Shown in pieces: positions 42,361 through 51,165 of a stretch of DNA of 64,000 nt. Source of the DNA: Chelativorans xinjiangensis (GTDB lineage: Bacteria; Pseudomonadota; Alphaproteobacteria; Rhizobiales; Rhizobiaceae); the NCBI RefSeq assembly GCF_009812055.1, contig NZ_WQNH01000013.1, forward strand, positions 32,654-96,653, read 5' to 3'. The stretch's first letter is position 1. The number at the start of each line of letters is the position of its first letter. The notes beneath the pieces are model-generated. The model did not search any database and was not told the DNA's origin. It was given only the letters and a program-made list of their open reading frames with translations. The translations under genes and the position numbers were made by a program.

Positions 42361-43602
42361 TCAGTGTCCGGCCGCCGTCGCGCCCATTTCGTTCAACAAC
42401 TCGAAGCGCTCGAAGCGCTCCAGCGTGAAGGGCCGCAGGATCTCGGGAACGCAGCCCTTGGCGATGGTTTCGGCCATGCGCTTGCCGGCGACCGCTGTCG
42501 CCTTGAAGCCCCAGGTGCCCCAGCCCGCGTCAAGCCAGTAGTTGTCAAGCGGCGTCGCGCCCATGATCGGGCTGAAATCCGGCGTGATATCGGTGATCCC
42601 TGCCCATTGGCGCATGATCTTGACGTTGTGCAGGCAAGGGATGAGTTGCAGTGCCCCAGTGGCCAACGCCTCCTTCTGCGGCAGGCTCGACCGGGTCGAG
42701 GCAAGCTGATAAGGGTCGGTGCCGCCCCCGATCACCACCTCCCCGCGCGAGGATTGCACGAGGTAGGTATGCAGGTTCGATGACGACAGCAGGATGTCGA
42801 GAAACGGCTTCAGCGGCTGGGTCACCATAGCCTGCAACGGGAAACAGCGGATGGGCAGCGGAATGCCTGCCATCTCACCGATGCGTCCGTTAAGACCGCC
42901 TGCTGCTTGGAGCACCTGCCCCGCGATGATGGTGCCGCGGTTCGTATGCACCTCGGTCACACGGGCGCCACGGACCGTCATGCCCGTCACCTCGGTGCGC
43001 TGATGGATCTCGACGCCTTTCTCGGCCGCGCGCTTGGCATAGCCCCAGGCCACCGCGTCATGGCGCGCCGTGCCGCCGTCCTCGTGCCAGAGCCCGCCAA
43101 GCACCTCATGTGCACCACCCTCGTCCAGGTTCACATGCGGACATATCTCGCGCACTGTCTTCGCATCGACGACCTCGATTCGGGTGCCCATGTGCTTGCC
43201 CATCTCGGTGCGCAGCCGGAAGCTGCGCATCGCACCGTCGGAATGCGCAAGGGTGAGCTGCCCGCGCTGCGAAAACATGATGTTGAAGCCCAGTTCCTGG
43301 GACATTTCCTCGAAAAGCTGCACGCCTTCCTTGTAGAAGGCGATGGACGGCGGGGTCAGGTAATTCGACCGCACCGTAGTGGTGTTCCGTGCGGTGTTGC
43401 CTCCCGCGAGATAGCCTTTGTCCAGCACCGCGACGTTGTGAATGCCGTGATAGTTCGACAGGTAATAGGCCGCCGCGAGCCCATGTCCCCCGCCGCCGAT
43501 GATCACGACATCGTAGGACCGGCGCAGATCCGGCGTAGGCGGGATGTCCCGGAACGATCGATGCTCTCGCCGCAGCCCGTATTTCAATAGTTCAAGTGGC
43601 AT
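42361..43602 (-). CDS. soxB: Sarcosine-oxidase-type beta subunit, second set
   Basis: 413 aa from ATG at 43602 (GAGG upstream). The FAD fold is VVIIGGGGHGLAAAYYLS, followed by GGNTARNTTTVRSNYLTP. His181 in [13 protein letters not shown] probably marks the covalent FMN site, so the redox machinery is intact. First gene of soxBDAG2-aspDH; a LysR gene starts 118 bp away on the opposite strand and probably regulates it. Substrate-pocket divergence from the SoxB at 27704 cannot be judged without a structure. Confidence 0.92.
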   Translation of the reverse strand: MPLELLKYGLRREHRSFRDIPPTPDLRRSYDVVIIGGGGHGLAAAYYLSNYHGIHNVAVLDKGYLAGGNTARNTTTVRSNYLTPPSIAFYKEGVQLFEEMSQELGFNIMFSQRGQLTLAHSDGAMRSFRLRTEMGKHMGTRIEVVDAKTVREICPHVNLDEGGAHEVLGGLWHEDGGTARHDAVAWGYAKRAAEKGVEIHQRTEVTGMTVRGARVTEVHTNRGTIIAGQVLQAAGGLNGRIGEMAGIPLPIRCFPLQAMVTQPLKPFLDILLSSSNLHTYLVQSSRGEVVIGGGTDPYQLASTRSSLPQKEALATGALQLIPCLHNVKIMRQWAGITDITPDFSPIMGATPLDNYWLDAGWGTWGFKATAVAGKRMAETIAKGCVPEILRPFTLERFERFELLNEMGATAAGH

Positions 43603-43720
43603 TCGCAGACCTCGTTCGCTTACCGCAAACTCACCGGGACTGGCGCCTACCCGCAAGAAATGGAACTTTACCCCCAGACATCGTTTTCGTAATGACCTCA
43701 AAAAGAGATCGAGGAATGTT

Positions 43721-44605
43721 ATGCGAACTTTGCCTCACCTGACCTATCTTCAGGCCTTCGAGGCCGCCGCCCGGCACCTCAGATTCAGCCGCGCCGCCGA
43801 AGAGCTGAACTGCACCCAATCGGCGATTAGTCAGCGGGTTCGTGCGCTCGAGCAGCATCTCGGACGGCCGCTGTTTCACCGGCGCCGCAACGGACTCGAA
43901 CTGAGTGAAGTAGGTCAGGCCTACCGCCCCGGCGTAGCCGAAGCACTGGACGTGCTCGAAGCGGCGACGCAAGGGCTGGTAGGGGCTCGGGCGCAGCGCA
44001 CGGTGACCGTGTCCGCGCCGGTTTCCTTCGCATCGATCTGGCTGGCCCGCAATCTGAGTGATTTCCAGGCTCGTCACCCCGAGATCGAGGTGCGGCTGAA
44101 CAGCACGATCTGGACCGATCCAAACGTTGACCTCGCAGATCTGAGCATCTCCATTGTGGACCGGGTGCAGCTCACGCCCGACATGACGCATCTGGGCCGC
44201 GAGCGCATGGTGCTGGTCGCCCCTCCGCACGAAACCCTGCCCGCTCCCGGTGAAAGCCTGTCAGACTGGGTAAACGGGCGACGGCTGGTCTATATCCAGG
44301 GCAAACACCAACTCTGGGAACGCTGGGCCAAGGCGATGGCGGTGAAGCTGGCGCCACAGCGCGCGCCGGTCAAGGTCGACAACACCACAACAGCGCTCGA
44401 GGTCATCGCCGGATCCGGCGGGTTGACCGTGGCGTTCTCGACCCATGCCGACCCGGTGATCGCTGCGGGCCGCCTGTCGGCTCCGGCGGGACAAGGGGCC
44501 GAGACCTCCCTGGTCCATGTAGCCGCCTTCAATCCGCAACGTCCGGTAACGCCATCGGCGCGCAAGTTCCACGCCTGGCTGACACAGAGTTTTACCGCAG
44601 GCTGA
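43721..44605 (+). CDS. LysR-family regulator, GcvA-like
   Basis: 294 aa from ATG at 43721 with GAGGAATGTT upstream. The helix-turn-helix region LQAFEAAARHLRFSRAAEEL continues NCTQSAISQRVRALEQHLGR, the GcvA pattern. Residues ~95-290 are the effector domain. It is divergent from soxBDAG2-aspDH across 118 bp, the standard arrangement for a LysR activator. GcvA-type proteins often sense glycine-like or other small amino acids. Confidence 0.9.
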   Translation: MRTLPHLTYLQAFEAAARHLRFSRAAEELNCTQSAISQRVRALEQHLGRPLFHRRRNGLELSEVGQAYRPGVAEALDVLEAATQGLVGARAQRTVTVSAPVSFASIWLARNLSDFQARHPEIEVRLNSTIWTDPNVDLADLSISIVDRVQLTPDMTHLGRERMVLVAPPHETLPAPGESLSDWVNGRRLVYIQGKHQLWERWAKAMAVKLAPQRAPVKVDNTTTALEVIAGSGGLTVAFSTHADPVIAAGRLSAPAGQGAETSLVHVAAFNPQRPVTPSARKFHAWLTQSFTAG

Positions 44606-44607
44606 TC

Positions 44608-45372
44608 TCAGCCAGCGTCGGTCCCTGCGGTCAGCTTCGGCACCTCGGACGCCCGCTTGGTCGGGGCAGAGAAGAGCAACCTTTGAAGTCGCCCGCGCGA
44701 CAGCGCTTCATGCTCGATTGCCAGGGCCTCGGAACGGTCCTGATCGCCGTTGCGGATCGCCTCTACCATTTCTCGGTGCTGGCGGCAGGTTTCCTGAAGA
44801 TGTGCCTCGGTGTCCTTGTCCAGCGGCTTGCCGGGGATGCGCCCCTCGTGCTGCGAAAAGGCCGCCCGGGCAAGGCGGAAATTGCCGATCAGCGCGTGTT
44901 CGTAGAAGCGCTGGAAATATCGATTGTGCGCGGCCTCGGAGATCGCGAGATGAAACGAGAGGTTGAGTTCGGAGCGTGCCATGCCGTCTCCCAACTCGAT
45001 ACCGTTTTCGAAAGCCTTCATCGCCTTTTCGATTTTCATGAATTCGGCGGCGGTGCAGTTGCATGCCGCGAGCCGGTGGATCATCCGGCTCGAGACCAGC
45101 AGTGCCTCGCCCAGCCGCGGGATCTCGTCGAAATCAAGCGGGGCCACCCGCACGCTGCGTCCATCGCGGATCACTAGGTCGTCGGCAATGAGCTGGATGA
45201 TCGCCTCGCGCACGGGCGTCCGCGACACCTCCATCGCCTTGCAGAGCGTCGCCTCGTCGATGATCGAGCCGGGACGCAATTCGAGCCGCAGGATGCCCTC
45301 ACGGATCCTCTCATAAACCTTGCTTCCGTCACGTACCCGCTTGTCGACCATGCCGAATCTGCGCTCTTTCAC
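44608..45372 (-). CDS. GntR-family regulator with FCD domain
   Basis: 254 aa from GTG at 45372 (AGGAG 8 nt upstream); the ATG at 45351 has no ribosome site. The winged helix lies at about residues 15-75 (IREGILRLELRPGSIIDEAT, MEVSRTPVREAIIQLIADDL). The all-helical FCD ligand domain has the expected metal/ligand histidines (SFHLAISEAAHN, CRQHREMVEAI). It lies at the end of the hyuAB-TRAP-dehydratase operon, convergent with the LysR gene. It is the natural candidate to bind the two GTATCC-N5-GGATAC sites. Confidence 0.88.
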   Translation of the reverse strand: MKERRFGMVDKRVRDGSKVYERIREGILRLELRPGSIIDEATLCKAMEVSRTPVREAIIQLIADDLVIRDGRSVRVAPLDFDEIPRLGEALLVSSRMIHRLAACNCTAAEFMKIEKAMKAFENGIELGDGMARSELNLSFHLAISEAAHNRYFQRFYEHALIGNFRLARAAFSQHEGRIPGKPLDKDTEAHLQETCRQHREMVEAIRNGDQDRSEALAIEHEALSRGRLQRLLFSAPTKRASEVPKLTAGTDAG

Positions 45373-45481
45373 TTCCGTGCTCCTGTCACGCTAAAGAGCC
45401 TGTGGGGAGAACTCAAGAGGCACCCGGCTGCGGTCGGAAACGCGCCCTGGCGTCGAAGTGACCCTGCCCGAAAGGTGCGCA

Positions 45482-46474
45482 TCAGGCCGGTTCGGGATAC
45501 GCCTCCGCGCGAGCGAAGCGCTCGGCAAAGACGGTTCGGTCCATGTTGCCGCCGCTCAGCACCACCACAGCGCAGCGCCCCTGCAGTTGCAGTCCTCCCG
45601 ATAACAGTGCCGCGAGACCCACTGCCGCGCCCGGTTCGACCACGAGCTTCGCCTCGTCGAAGAGCGAGTTCACCGCAGAGATCACCTGCGCGTCGCTCAC
45701 CACCAGTCCACCCGCAAGATGCGCCTTCAGGATCGGGAAAGTCAGCTTGCCGGGAGTTGCCGTGAGAATAGCGTCGCAGATGGACACCGCGCCCTTGAGG
45801 TTCTCCACCCGCTCGCCCGCATGGAGCGATCGGCGCAGGTCGTCGAAGCCCTCGGGCTCGGCCGCGTAAAGCGCGGTGGAAGGCGACAGTAAGGTCATCG
45901 CCGTGGCTATCCCGGCCAGCAGGCCGCCGCCGCCCGCCGGGCACGTCAGCACATCCGGCACCACACCGAAGCCAGCGCATTGCTCGACGATCTCGAGCCC
46001 CACCGTCCCTTGCCCGGCCATGACGCCTTCGTCGTCATAGGGCGGAACCAGCACCGCGCCGGTCTTTGCCTGGATGTCAGCGGCGATCTTCTCCCGATCG
46101 TCTTCGACGCGGTCATAGGTGACGACCCGCGCACCCAGCCGTTGCGTGTTGCGCATCTTGATGGCGGGCGCATCCGAGGGCATCACGATAGTCGCGGTGA
46201 TGCTGAACGCCGCGGCTGCGGCGGCCACGCCTTGCGCATGGTTCCCCGCCGAATAAGCGACGACCCCGCGCGCACGCTCCCCATCGCTCATCATGGCGAT
46301 GCGGTTGAAGGCACCCCGGAACTTGAACGACCCGGTGCGCTGCAACGGCTCGGCCTTGAGCAATACCCTTCCGCCGGCCATCTCGTTGAGGACAGGCAGC
46401 TCCAGAAGCGGCGTCAGGACCGCGTGGCCGCGCAGCCGTCCGCTTGCGGCTTCGATATCCGAAAGGTCGATCAT
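45482..46474 (-). CDS. PLP-dependent serine/threonine (or 3-hydroxyaspartate) dehydratase
   Basis: 330 aa fold-type II PLP enzyme. Lys51 in RTGSFKFRGA forms the Schiff base; SAGNHAQGVA binds the substrate carboxylate; CPAGGGGLLAG holds the cofactor phosphate. There is no ACT regulatory domain, so it is catabolic. The length and layout are shared by threonine dehydratase, serine racemase and threo-3-hydroxyaspartate ammonia-lyase. Its operon partner TRAP system 3 and the AspDH-like gene 7 kb away make a hydroxyaspartate substrate worth testing. It lies 19 nt after dctM3. Confidence 0.85.
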   Translation of the reverse strand: MIDLSDIEAASGRLRGHAVLTPLLELPVLNEMAGGRVLLKAEPLQRTGSFKFRGAFNRIAMMSDGERARGVVAYSAGNHAQGVAAAAAAFSITATIVMPSDAPAIKMRNTQRLGARVVTYDRVEDDREKIAADIQAKTGAVLVPPYDDEGVMAGQGTVGLEIVEQCAGFGVVPDVLTCPAGGGGLLAGIATAMTLLSPSTALYAAEPEGFDDLRRSLHAGERVENLKGAVSICDAILTATPGKLTFPILKAHLAGGLVVSDAQVISAVNSLFDEAKLVVEPGAAVGLAALLSGGLQLQGRCAVVVLSGGNMDRTVFAERFARAEAYPEPA

Positions 46475-46493
46475 TGGCTGCTCTCGCGAGGGT

Positions 46494-47798
46494 TCACAGG
46501 AAGGAGGGTAGCCACAACACGATGTCGGGCCAGATGGTCAGGATTGCGGCGGCAAGACACATGAGCATGAAAAACGGTGCCGCATAGACCGCCACCCGCA
46601 GGATCGAGACGGTGGTTAGATTCTGCAGGATGAACAGGTTGAAGCCCACTGGCGGGGTGATCTGGGCAAGCTCGGTCATGACGACGAGGAAGATGCCGAA
46701 CCAGATCGGATCGAAGCCCGCAGCGGTGATCAGCGGCAGGGTAATCGGCAGCGACATCACTGTGATGGAGATACCCTCGAGGAACATGCCCAGCACGATG
46801 AAGAACACCGCCAGAACCGCGATTAGCTCGTAGGGCGACAGCTCCAGATGCGCGATGTAACTGGCCACCTGCTGCGGCACATGCAAATAGGCCATCGCGG
46901 TCGACAGGAAGGACGCGGTGATCAGGATTGCCACGATCATGCAGCTTGTGTGGACGGCGGCGCTCAGGCTGTCGCGGATCACCTTCCAGCTGAGCTGTCG
47001 CGTCACAAGGGTCAGCAGCAGAGTCGCCCCAACACCGACAGCGCCCGCTTCGGATGGCGTGGCAAGCCCGCTGTAGATTGAGCCCAGCACCATCAGCACG
47101 AGCGCCAGAACCGGTAGCAGCAGCTGGACTCCGCGCAGGATGTCGCTTGTCGCTGAGGGTACGCCGTCAGAAGGCGCGAGACTTTTGTCAACGATGCAGC
47201 GCAGCCCGATATAAGCTGAAAACATACCGGCGATGAGCAATCCCGGGACCACACCAGCGAGGAACAGGCGTGAGATAGAGACCTCGGCCAGCACGCCATA
47301 GACGATCAGCACGACCGATGGCGGGATCAGAAGACCGAAGCTGCCCGCCCCGGCTAGTGAGCCGTAGTTGAGTGAGCGGTTGTATCCGCGGCGGTCCAGC
47401 TCATGCGCGGTAATCTTGCCTACGGTCGCCGTGGTGGCGGCGCTCGACCCGCAGATCGCGGCGAAGAGCGCCGAGCCGAGGACATTGGTGTGAAAGAGCC
47501 GCCCTGGCAGGTGATGCACGATGGGCGAAAGCCCCTCGAACATGCGGCGCGAGACATCGGTGCGCAGCAGGAGTTCGCCCATCCAGACGAACAGAGGGAT
47601 GGCCGCGACCTCGGCCGATGTGGCGCTGCGTATGACAAGCGTGGCCATGATCCGCCCGATACGCATCGGATCCATATCGAGCAGGAAGTAAAGCGAGCTG
47701 CAACTGACCAGCAGAAGCCCGGCAAAGACCCAGACGCCTGCGCCCAGAAACAGGACGATCAGCCCCAGGGTGATGACGGCAACGAGGATCGGATCCAT
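46494..47798 (-). CDS. dctM: TRAP transporter large permease (DctM type), system 3
   Basis: 434 aa with about 12 transmembrane segments: FGLLIPPSVVLIVYGVLAEV, GLATPSEAGAVGVGATLLL and ITPPVGFNLFILQNL are family-typical. It lies 5 nt after DctQ. It belongs with the hydantoinase operon under the operator at 53272. Confidence 0.92.
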   Translation of the reverse strand: MDPILVAVITLGLIVLFLGAGVWVFAGLLLVSCSSLYFLLDMDPMRIGRIMATLVIRSATSAEVAAIPLFVWMGELLLRTDVSRRMFEGLSPIVHHLPGRLFHTNVLGSALFAAICGSSAATTATVGKITAHELDRRGYNRSLNYGSLAGAGSFGLLIPPSVVLIVYGVLAEVSISRLFLAGVVPGLLIAGMFSAYIGLRCIVDKSLAPSDGVPSATSDILRGVQLLLPVLALVLMVLGSIYSGLATPSEAGAVGVGATLLLTLVTRQLSWKVIRDSLSAAVHTSCMIVAILITASFLSTAMAYLHVPQQVASYIAHLELSPYELIAVLAVFFIVLGMFLEGISITVMSLPITLPLITAAGFDPIWFGIFLVVMTELAQITPPVGFNLFILQNLTTVSILRVAVYAAPFFMLMCLAAAILTIWPDIVLWLPSFL

Positions 47799-47803
47799 AC
47801 GCT

Positions 47804-48319
47804 TTACCCTTCGACCGGCGCAGCGTCGGGTTTCATGCCCGAGATCGCGGTTCGGATGGTGGTCACGACGAGCTGCAACAGAAACAGGACAAGCCCGGTA
47901 AGGATCACCAGGTCGATTATCCAGGTCGGCACCGCCATCATCGAGGGGCTGACGGAGCCACGCTCGAGGTCACGTTGAAACGTGATCCAGACGACATATG
48001 TGAGACCCGACATGACGAGACCCGTCGCCACGAGGCAAAACAGGTCCAGGATCCTCTGGCCCAGGGGCGGCAGTGTGACGATCAGCAGGCTCACGCGGAC
48101 GTGTCGTCGTTGGTAGAAGGTTTCAGCAAGCCCGAAGAACACCATCCCCGCCAGCGCGTAGCCGACGAATTCGTTCATCGAGTAGGTCGACGTCCTGAAA
48201 AAGACGCGCAGCATGATCTCGAGCATGATGTGCAGCATCATGTAGACGATCAACACCTGCGCAATCAGTCTCCCGAACGCCGCAAGCCGCTCGGTCATGA
48301 TTTCAATCCATTGGAACAT
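47804..48319 (-). CDS. dctQ: TRAP transporter small permease (DctQ type), system 3
   Basis: 171 aa, four transmembrane helices; the family segment is STYSMNEFVGYALAGMVFFG followed by RRHVRVSLLI. CAGGAGG lies before the ATG at 48319. The 75-nt gap to the binding-protein gene holds a TCGGGA...TCCCGA stem on the minus strand, probably a stability hairpin. Confidence 0.9.
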   Translation of the reverse strand: MFQWIEIMTERLAAFGRLIAQVLIVYMMLHIMLEIMLRVFFRTSTYSMNEFVGYALAGMVFFGLAETFYQRRHVRVSLLIVTLPPLGQRILDLFCLVATGLVMSGLTYVVWITFQRDLERGSVSPSMMAVPTWIIDLVILTGLVLFLLQLVVTTIRTAISGMKPDAAPVEG

Positions 48320-48394
48320 CGACGCCTCCTGTTATCGGGAAGGGCACCAAAGCTCCCGAGCGGCACACCGTGGATGTCGCCCGGGGGCGCCAGT

Positions 48395-49390
48395 TCACTC
48401 CGCAGTGGCTTTGGCGTATGCGTCGAGCACCTCTTGTCCTTCAGCACCGACCGTTTTAAGCCAGTCGGCATAGACGACTTCGCCAGCCTCGCGAAGCTCC
48501 GCGGCAAATTCCGGCGAGATCTCCTTGGTGATGGTCATGCCGTGACCCTCCATCTCGGTGTAGAGCTCGTCTATACGGGTACGAAGCTGTTCCCAGCCGG
48601 TGGTTTCGGCATATTCGGCAGCCGCTAGGATCCAGCCGCGTTGCTCATCGGTCAGGGCCTCCCACTCGTCGCGGTTCACATGGATCATGTTTACCGACTG
48701 CGAGTAGTTGATGGCTGTGAAATCGTCGAGAAACTCCCAGAAATTGGCACTGGCGCCACCATCGGCCGAGGTCAGCACCGCCTCGATACCGCCGGAGGCC
48801 AGCTGAGGTACCACGTCGCTCCAGCCAAGCTGCACTGCATTAGCGCCGGCCTCCTTGAGCGTCCGGGTACCCGACGCATCCCAGGCGCGCACGGTGAGGT
48901 TGTCAATATCTTCAAGCGAGGTGACGGACTTTTTGGCCCAGATCCCCGCAGGCGTGAAGGGCACACCAAATAGCAGCACCTGGTTGTTGCGCTCAAAAGC
49001 GGCCTCGTAGGCCGGGCGCGCCACCTCCCAGAGGATATGAGAGGCATCGGTGTCGGCCGCAAGGAAGGGCAGCGACGGCAGCAGGAAGATGGGCTCGATC
49101 CCAGCCACCTGTCCGACCGAGGTGCTGGCGATGGGCAGAAGACCGTCGCCCACCGCGTCGAACTGTTCCAGCGAACCGTAGCCGATGGAACCGCCGAAAT
49201 GGTTGGTGATGCTGATCTCGCCACCGCTCAGTTCCTCGACCTTCTCCGAGAAGGCTTTTTGCGTCTGACCGAGCATGGTTTTCTCGCCATACTCGGTAGC
49301 CATGTCCCAGCGGACTTCCTGGGCCACGGCCGAGGTTGCGATCGCGACGAATCCCGCCGCGAATGCGATTGCCTTTGCCTGAATGGTCAT
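48395..49390 (-). CDS. dctP: TRAP solute-binding protein (DctP type), system 3
   Basis: 331 aa. A Sec signal peptide (KAIAFAAGFVAIATSAVA) is cut probably after AVA at residue 23. DctP motifs: SGGEISITNHFGGSIGYGSL, LTVRAWDASGTRTLKEAGAN with the ligand Arg, and QLGWSDVVPQLASGGIEAVL. It is quite different from the other two binding proteins in the window, so a different ligand is likely. Encoded 74 nt after hyuB. Confidence 0.9.
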   Translation of the reverse strand: MTIQAKAIAFAAGFVAIATSAVAQEVRWDMATEYGEKTMLGQTQKAFSEKVEELSGGEISITNHFGGSIGYGSLEQFDAVGDGLLPIASTSVGQVAGIEPIFLLPSLPFLAADTDASHILWEVARPAYEAAFERNNQVLLFGVPFTPAGIWAKKSVTSLEDIDNLTVRAWDASGTRTLKEAGANAVQLGWSDVVPQLASGGIEAVLTSADGGASANFWEFLDDFTAINYSQSVNMIHVNRDEWEALTDEQRGWILAAAEYAETTGWEQLRTRIDELYTEMEGHGMTITKEISPEFAAELREAGEVVYADWLKTVGAEGQEVLDAYAKATAE

Positions 49391-49464
49391 AATTCAAACT
49401 CCCATTTCATTGCTTCGGTTGCTCTTATTGTTTTGTTCCGGCTTATTTCGTTCCGGCGTTCTGC

Positions 49465-51165
49465 TCAGCCCGCCACCCATGCTGGCGCCGCAAATTGCGG
49501 ATAGTTTTCCTTCAACCAGCGCTCCGAGAATTTGCCCGAAGCGCGATCGGCTTCGAAAGCCTCGCGGCTGCGCTCTACGGGATCGCCGTAGCCTCCAGCT
49601 CCCGGCGTCTCCATGACCGCGGCTGCGTCGGGGGCTAGGCGCACCTGGCTGGCCTTCGGTGCAAGCTGCGTTTCGGTCCCATCGTCACCGCGAAGGTAGA
49701 AGCGACCCGCTGCGCCATCGCGCCCGCCAAAAAGCCCCCAGGGCCGGTGGCGGAAGCGTTCGCCGACTCCGTTGAACTCGCAGACGTGGCCCACGGGGCG
49801 GATCACCCGGCGCATCCCCAGCCCCCCGCGATATTTGCCCGCACCGCTGCTGTCGGCGACCAAGGCGTATTCCTCGACACGCAGGGGGTATTCCAATTCA
49901 ATCGCTTCGACCGGCAGGTTTGAGGTGTTGGTGATGTTCACCTGTACCGCGTCCTTGCCGTCATGGGTCGCCCGCGCGCCCATGCCACCGCCCAAGGTCT
50001 CGAGATAGACATAAGCCTGCCCGTTGCGCGGATCGGTGCCCGCGAAGACCGCGCTGGTGTTGGCGCCGTTGGTGGCCGCGACGACCTTGTCCGGCACCGC
50101 TTCAGCCAGCGCGCCGAAGACGCAATCCACCACCCGCTGGCACGAGTTGGCGCGCATCGCCACCGCCGCAGGAAAGACGCAGTTTACAAAGCTGCCGGCC
50201 GGGGCTTTGATCTCGATGGCGTCGAAGATCCCCTGATTGTTGGCGACTTCCGGATCGAGCAGCGCCTTCAGCCCGAAGCAGACCGCGGCCTGAGTGGCGC
50301 TCCAGGTCATGTTGAAATTGCCGCGGACTTGAGGATCGGTGCCGTCAAAGTCGAAGCAGATGCTTTCGCCCGACTTGGTGATCTTGAGCGCGATCTTTAT
50401 GTCGAGCGTGCCGCAGCCGTCGTCATCCATCAGGTCCTCGAACCGGTATTCGCCATCGGGCAGCTTGGCGATGGCGGTGCGCATGCGCATCTCGGTGCGC
50501 GAGACGATCTCATCGAATATCTGCGCCAGCATGTCGCCGCCGAGATTCGTAATCATCTCGCCCAGGCGGCGCACGCCGAGACGGCAGGCGGAGATCTGCG
50601 CATTCAGGTCGCCCCGGCGCTCGTCGGGCAGGCGCATGTTCAGAAGCAGAAGCTCCATCAGTTCCGTGTTGAGCGTCTCAGCGGAATATAGCCGCATGAT
50701 CGGGATGCGCAGACCTTCCTTGTAGATCTCGTCGAGCCCCCCGGACATGGAGCCCACCGCGGCGCCGCCAACATCGGCATGGTGGATGATGTTGGCAACG
50801 AAGCCCATCAGACGGTCGCCGTCGAAGGCCGGCATCGCCATATTGATGTCCGGCAGGTGCGTCCCGCCCGCCACATGCGGATCGTTTGCGAGGAACAGAT
50901 CGCCAGGACGAATCGTGTCGCCATACTTGTGCACGATCCCTTCCAGCAGGCCCGACATGGAGGCGAGATGGATAGGCAGCGCCATCTCGGCCTGCACCAC
51001 CAGCCGGCCGGTGGCGTCGGCAATGGCGGTAGAATGGTCGTGACGCTCCTTTACGTTGGTCGAGAAGGCCGTTCGCATGATGCTGATGAAGCATTCGTCG
51101 GCGACGGATTTCAGCCCGTTCCAGGCAATCTCGAGCGCGATCGGGTCAAACGTGCAGTCAGTCAT
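49465..51165 (-). CDS. hyuB: Hydantoinase B / oxoprolinase beta-type subunit
   Basis: 566 aa, full length for HyuB. It begins with DPIALEIAWNGLKSVADECF and FSTNVKERHDHSTAIADATG, includes FLANDPHVAGGTHLPDINMA, and ends with a Gly/Pro-rich GAGGYGDPVERS segment, all typical. With HyuA it would open a cyclic amide (N-methylhydantoin, 5-oxoproline or another hydantoin) using ATP; acetone-carboxylase-like reactions occur in the superfamily. It overlaps the hyuA stop by one base (TAATG). The one-carbon/sarcosine context points to N-methylhydantoin or a hydantoin of aspartate, but this is inference. Confidence 0.88.
   Translation of the reverse strand: MTDCTFDPIALEIAWNGLKSVADECFISIMRTAFSTNVKERHDHSTAIADATGRLVVQAEMALPIHLASMSGLLEGIVHKYGDTIRPGDLFLANDPHVAGGTHLPDINMAMPAFDGDRLMGFVANIIHHADVGGAAVGSMSGGLDEIYKEGLRIPIMRLYSAETLNTELMELLLLNMRLPDERRGDLNAQISACRLGVRRLGEMITNLGGDMLAQIFDEIVSRTEMRMRTAIAKLPDGEYRFEDLMDDDGCGTLDIKIALKITKSGESICFDFDGTDPQVRGNFNMTWSATQAAVCFGLKALLDPEVANNQGIFDAIEIKAPAGSFVNCVFPAAVAMRANSCQRVVDCVFGALAEAVPDKVVAATNGANTSAVFAGTDPRNGQAYVYLETLGGGMGARATHDGKDAVQVNITNTSNLPVEAIELEYPLRVEEYALVADSSGAGKYRGGLGMRRVIRPVGHVCEFNGVGERFRHRPWGLFGGRDGAAGRFYLRGDDGTETQLAPKASQVRLAPDAAAVMETPGAGGYGDPVERSREAFEADRASGKFSERWLKENYPQFAAPAWVAG

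Noticed and set aside
45369..45980. 203-codon minus-strand frame
   Set aside because: Different frame within the PLP dehydratase; no family features.
37805..46474. Complete beta-hydroxyaspartate cycle
   Set aside because: No hydroxyaspartate aldolase or aspartate-glyoxylate aminotransferase in the window; only two possible steps.
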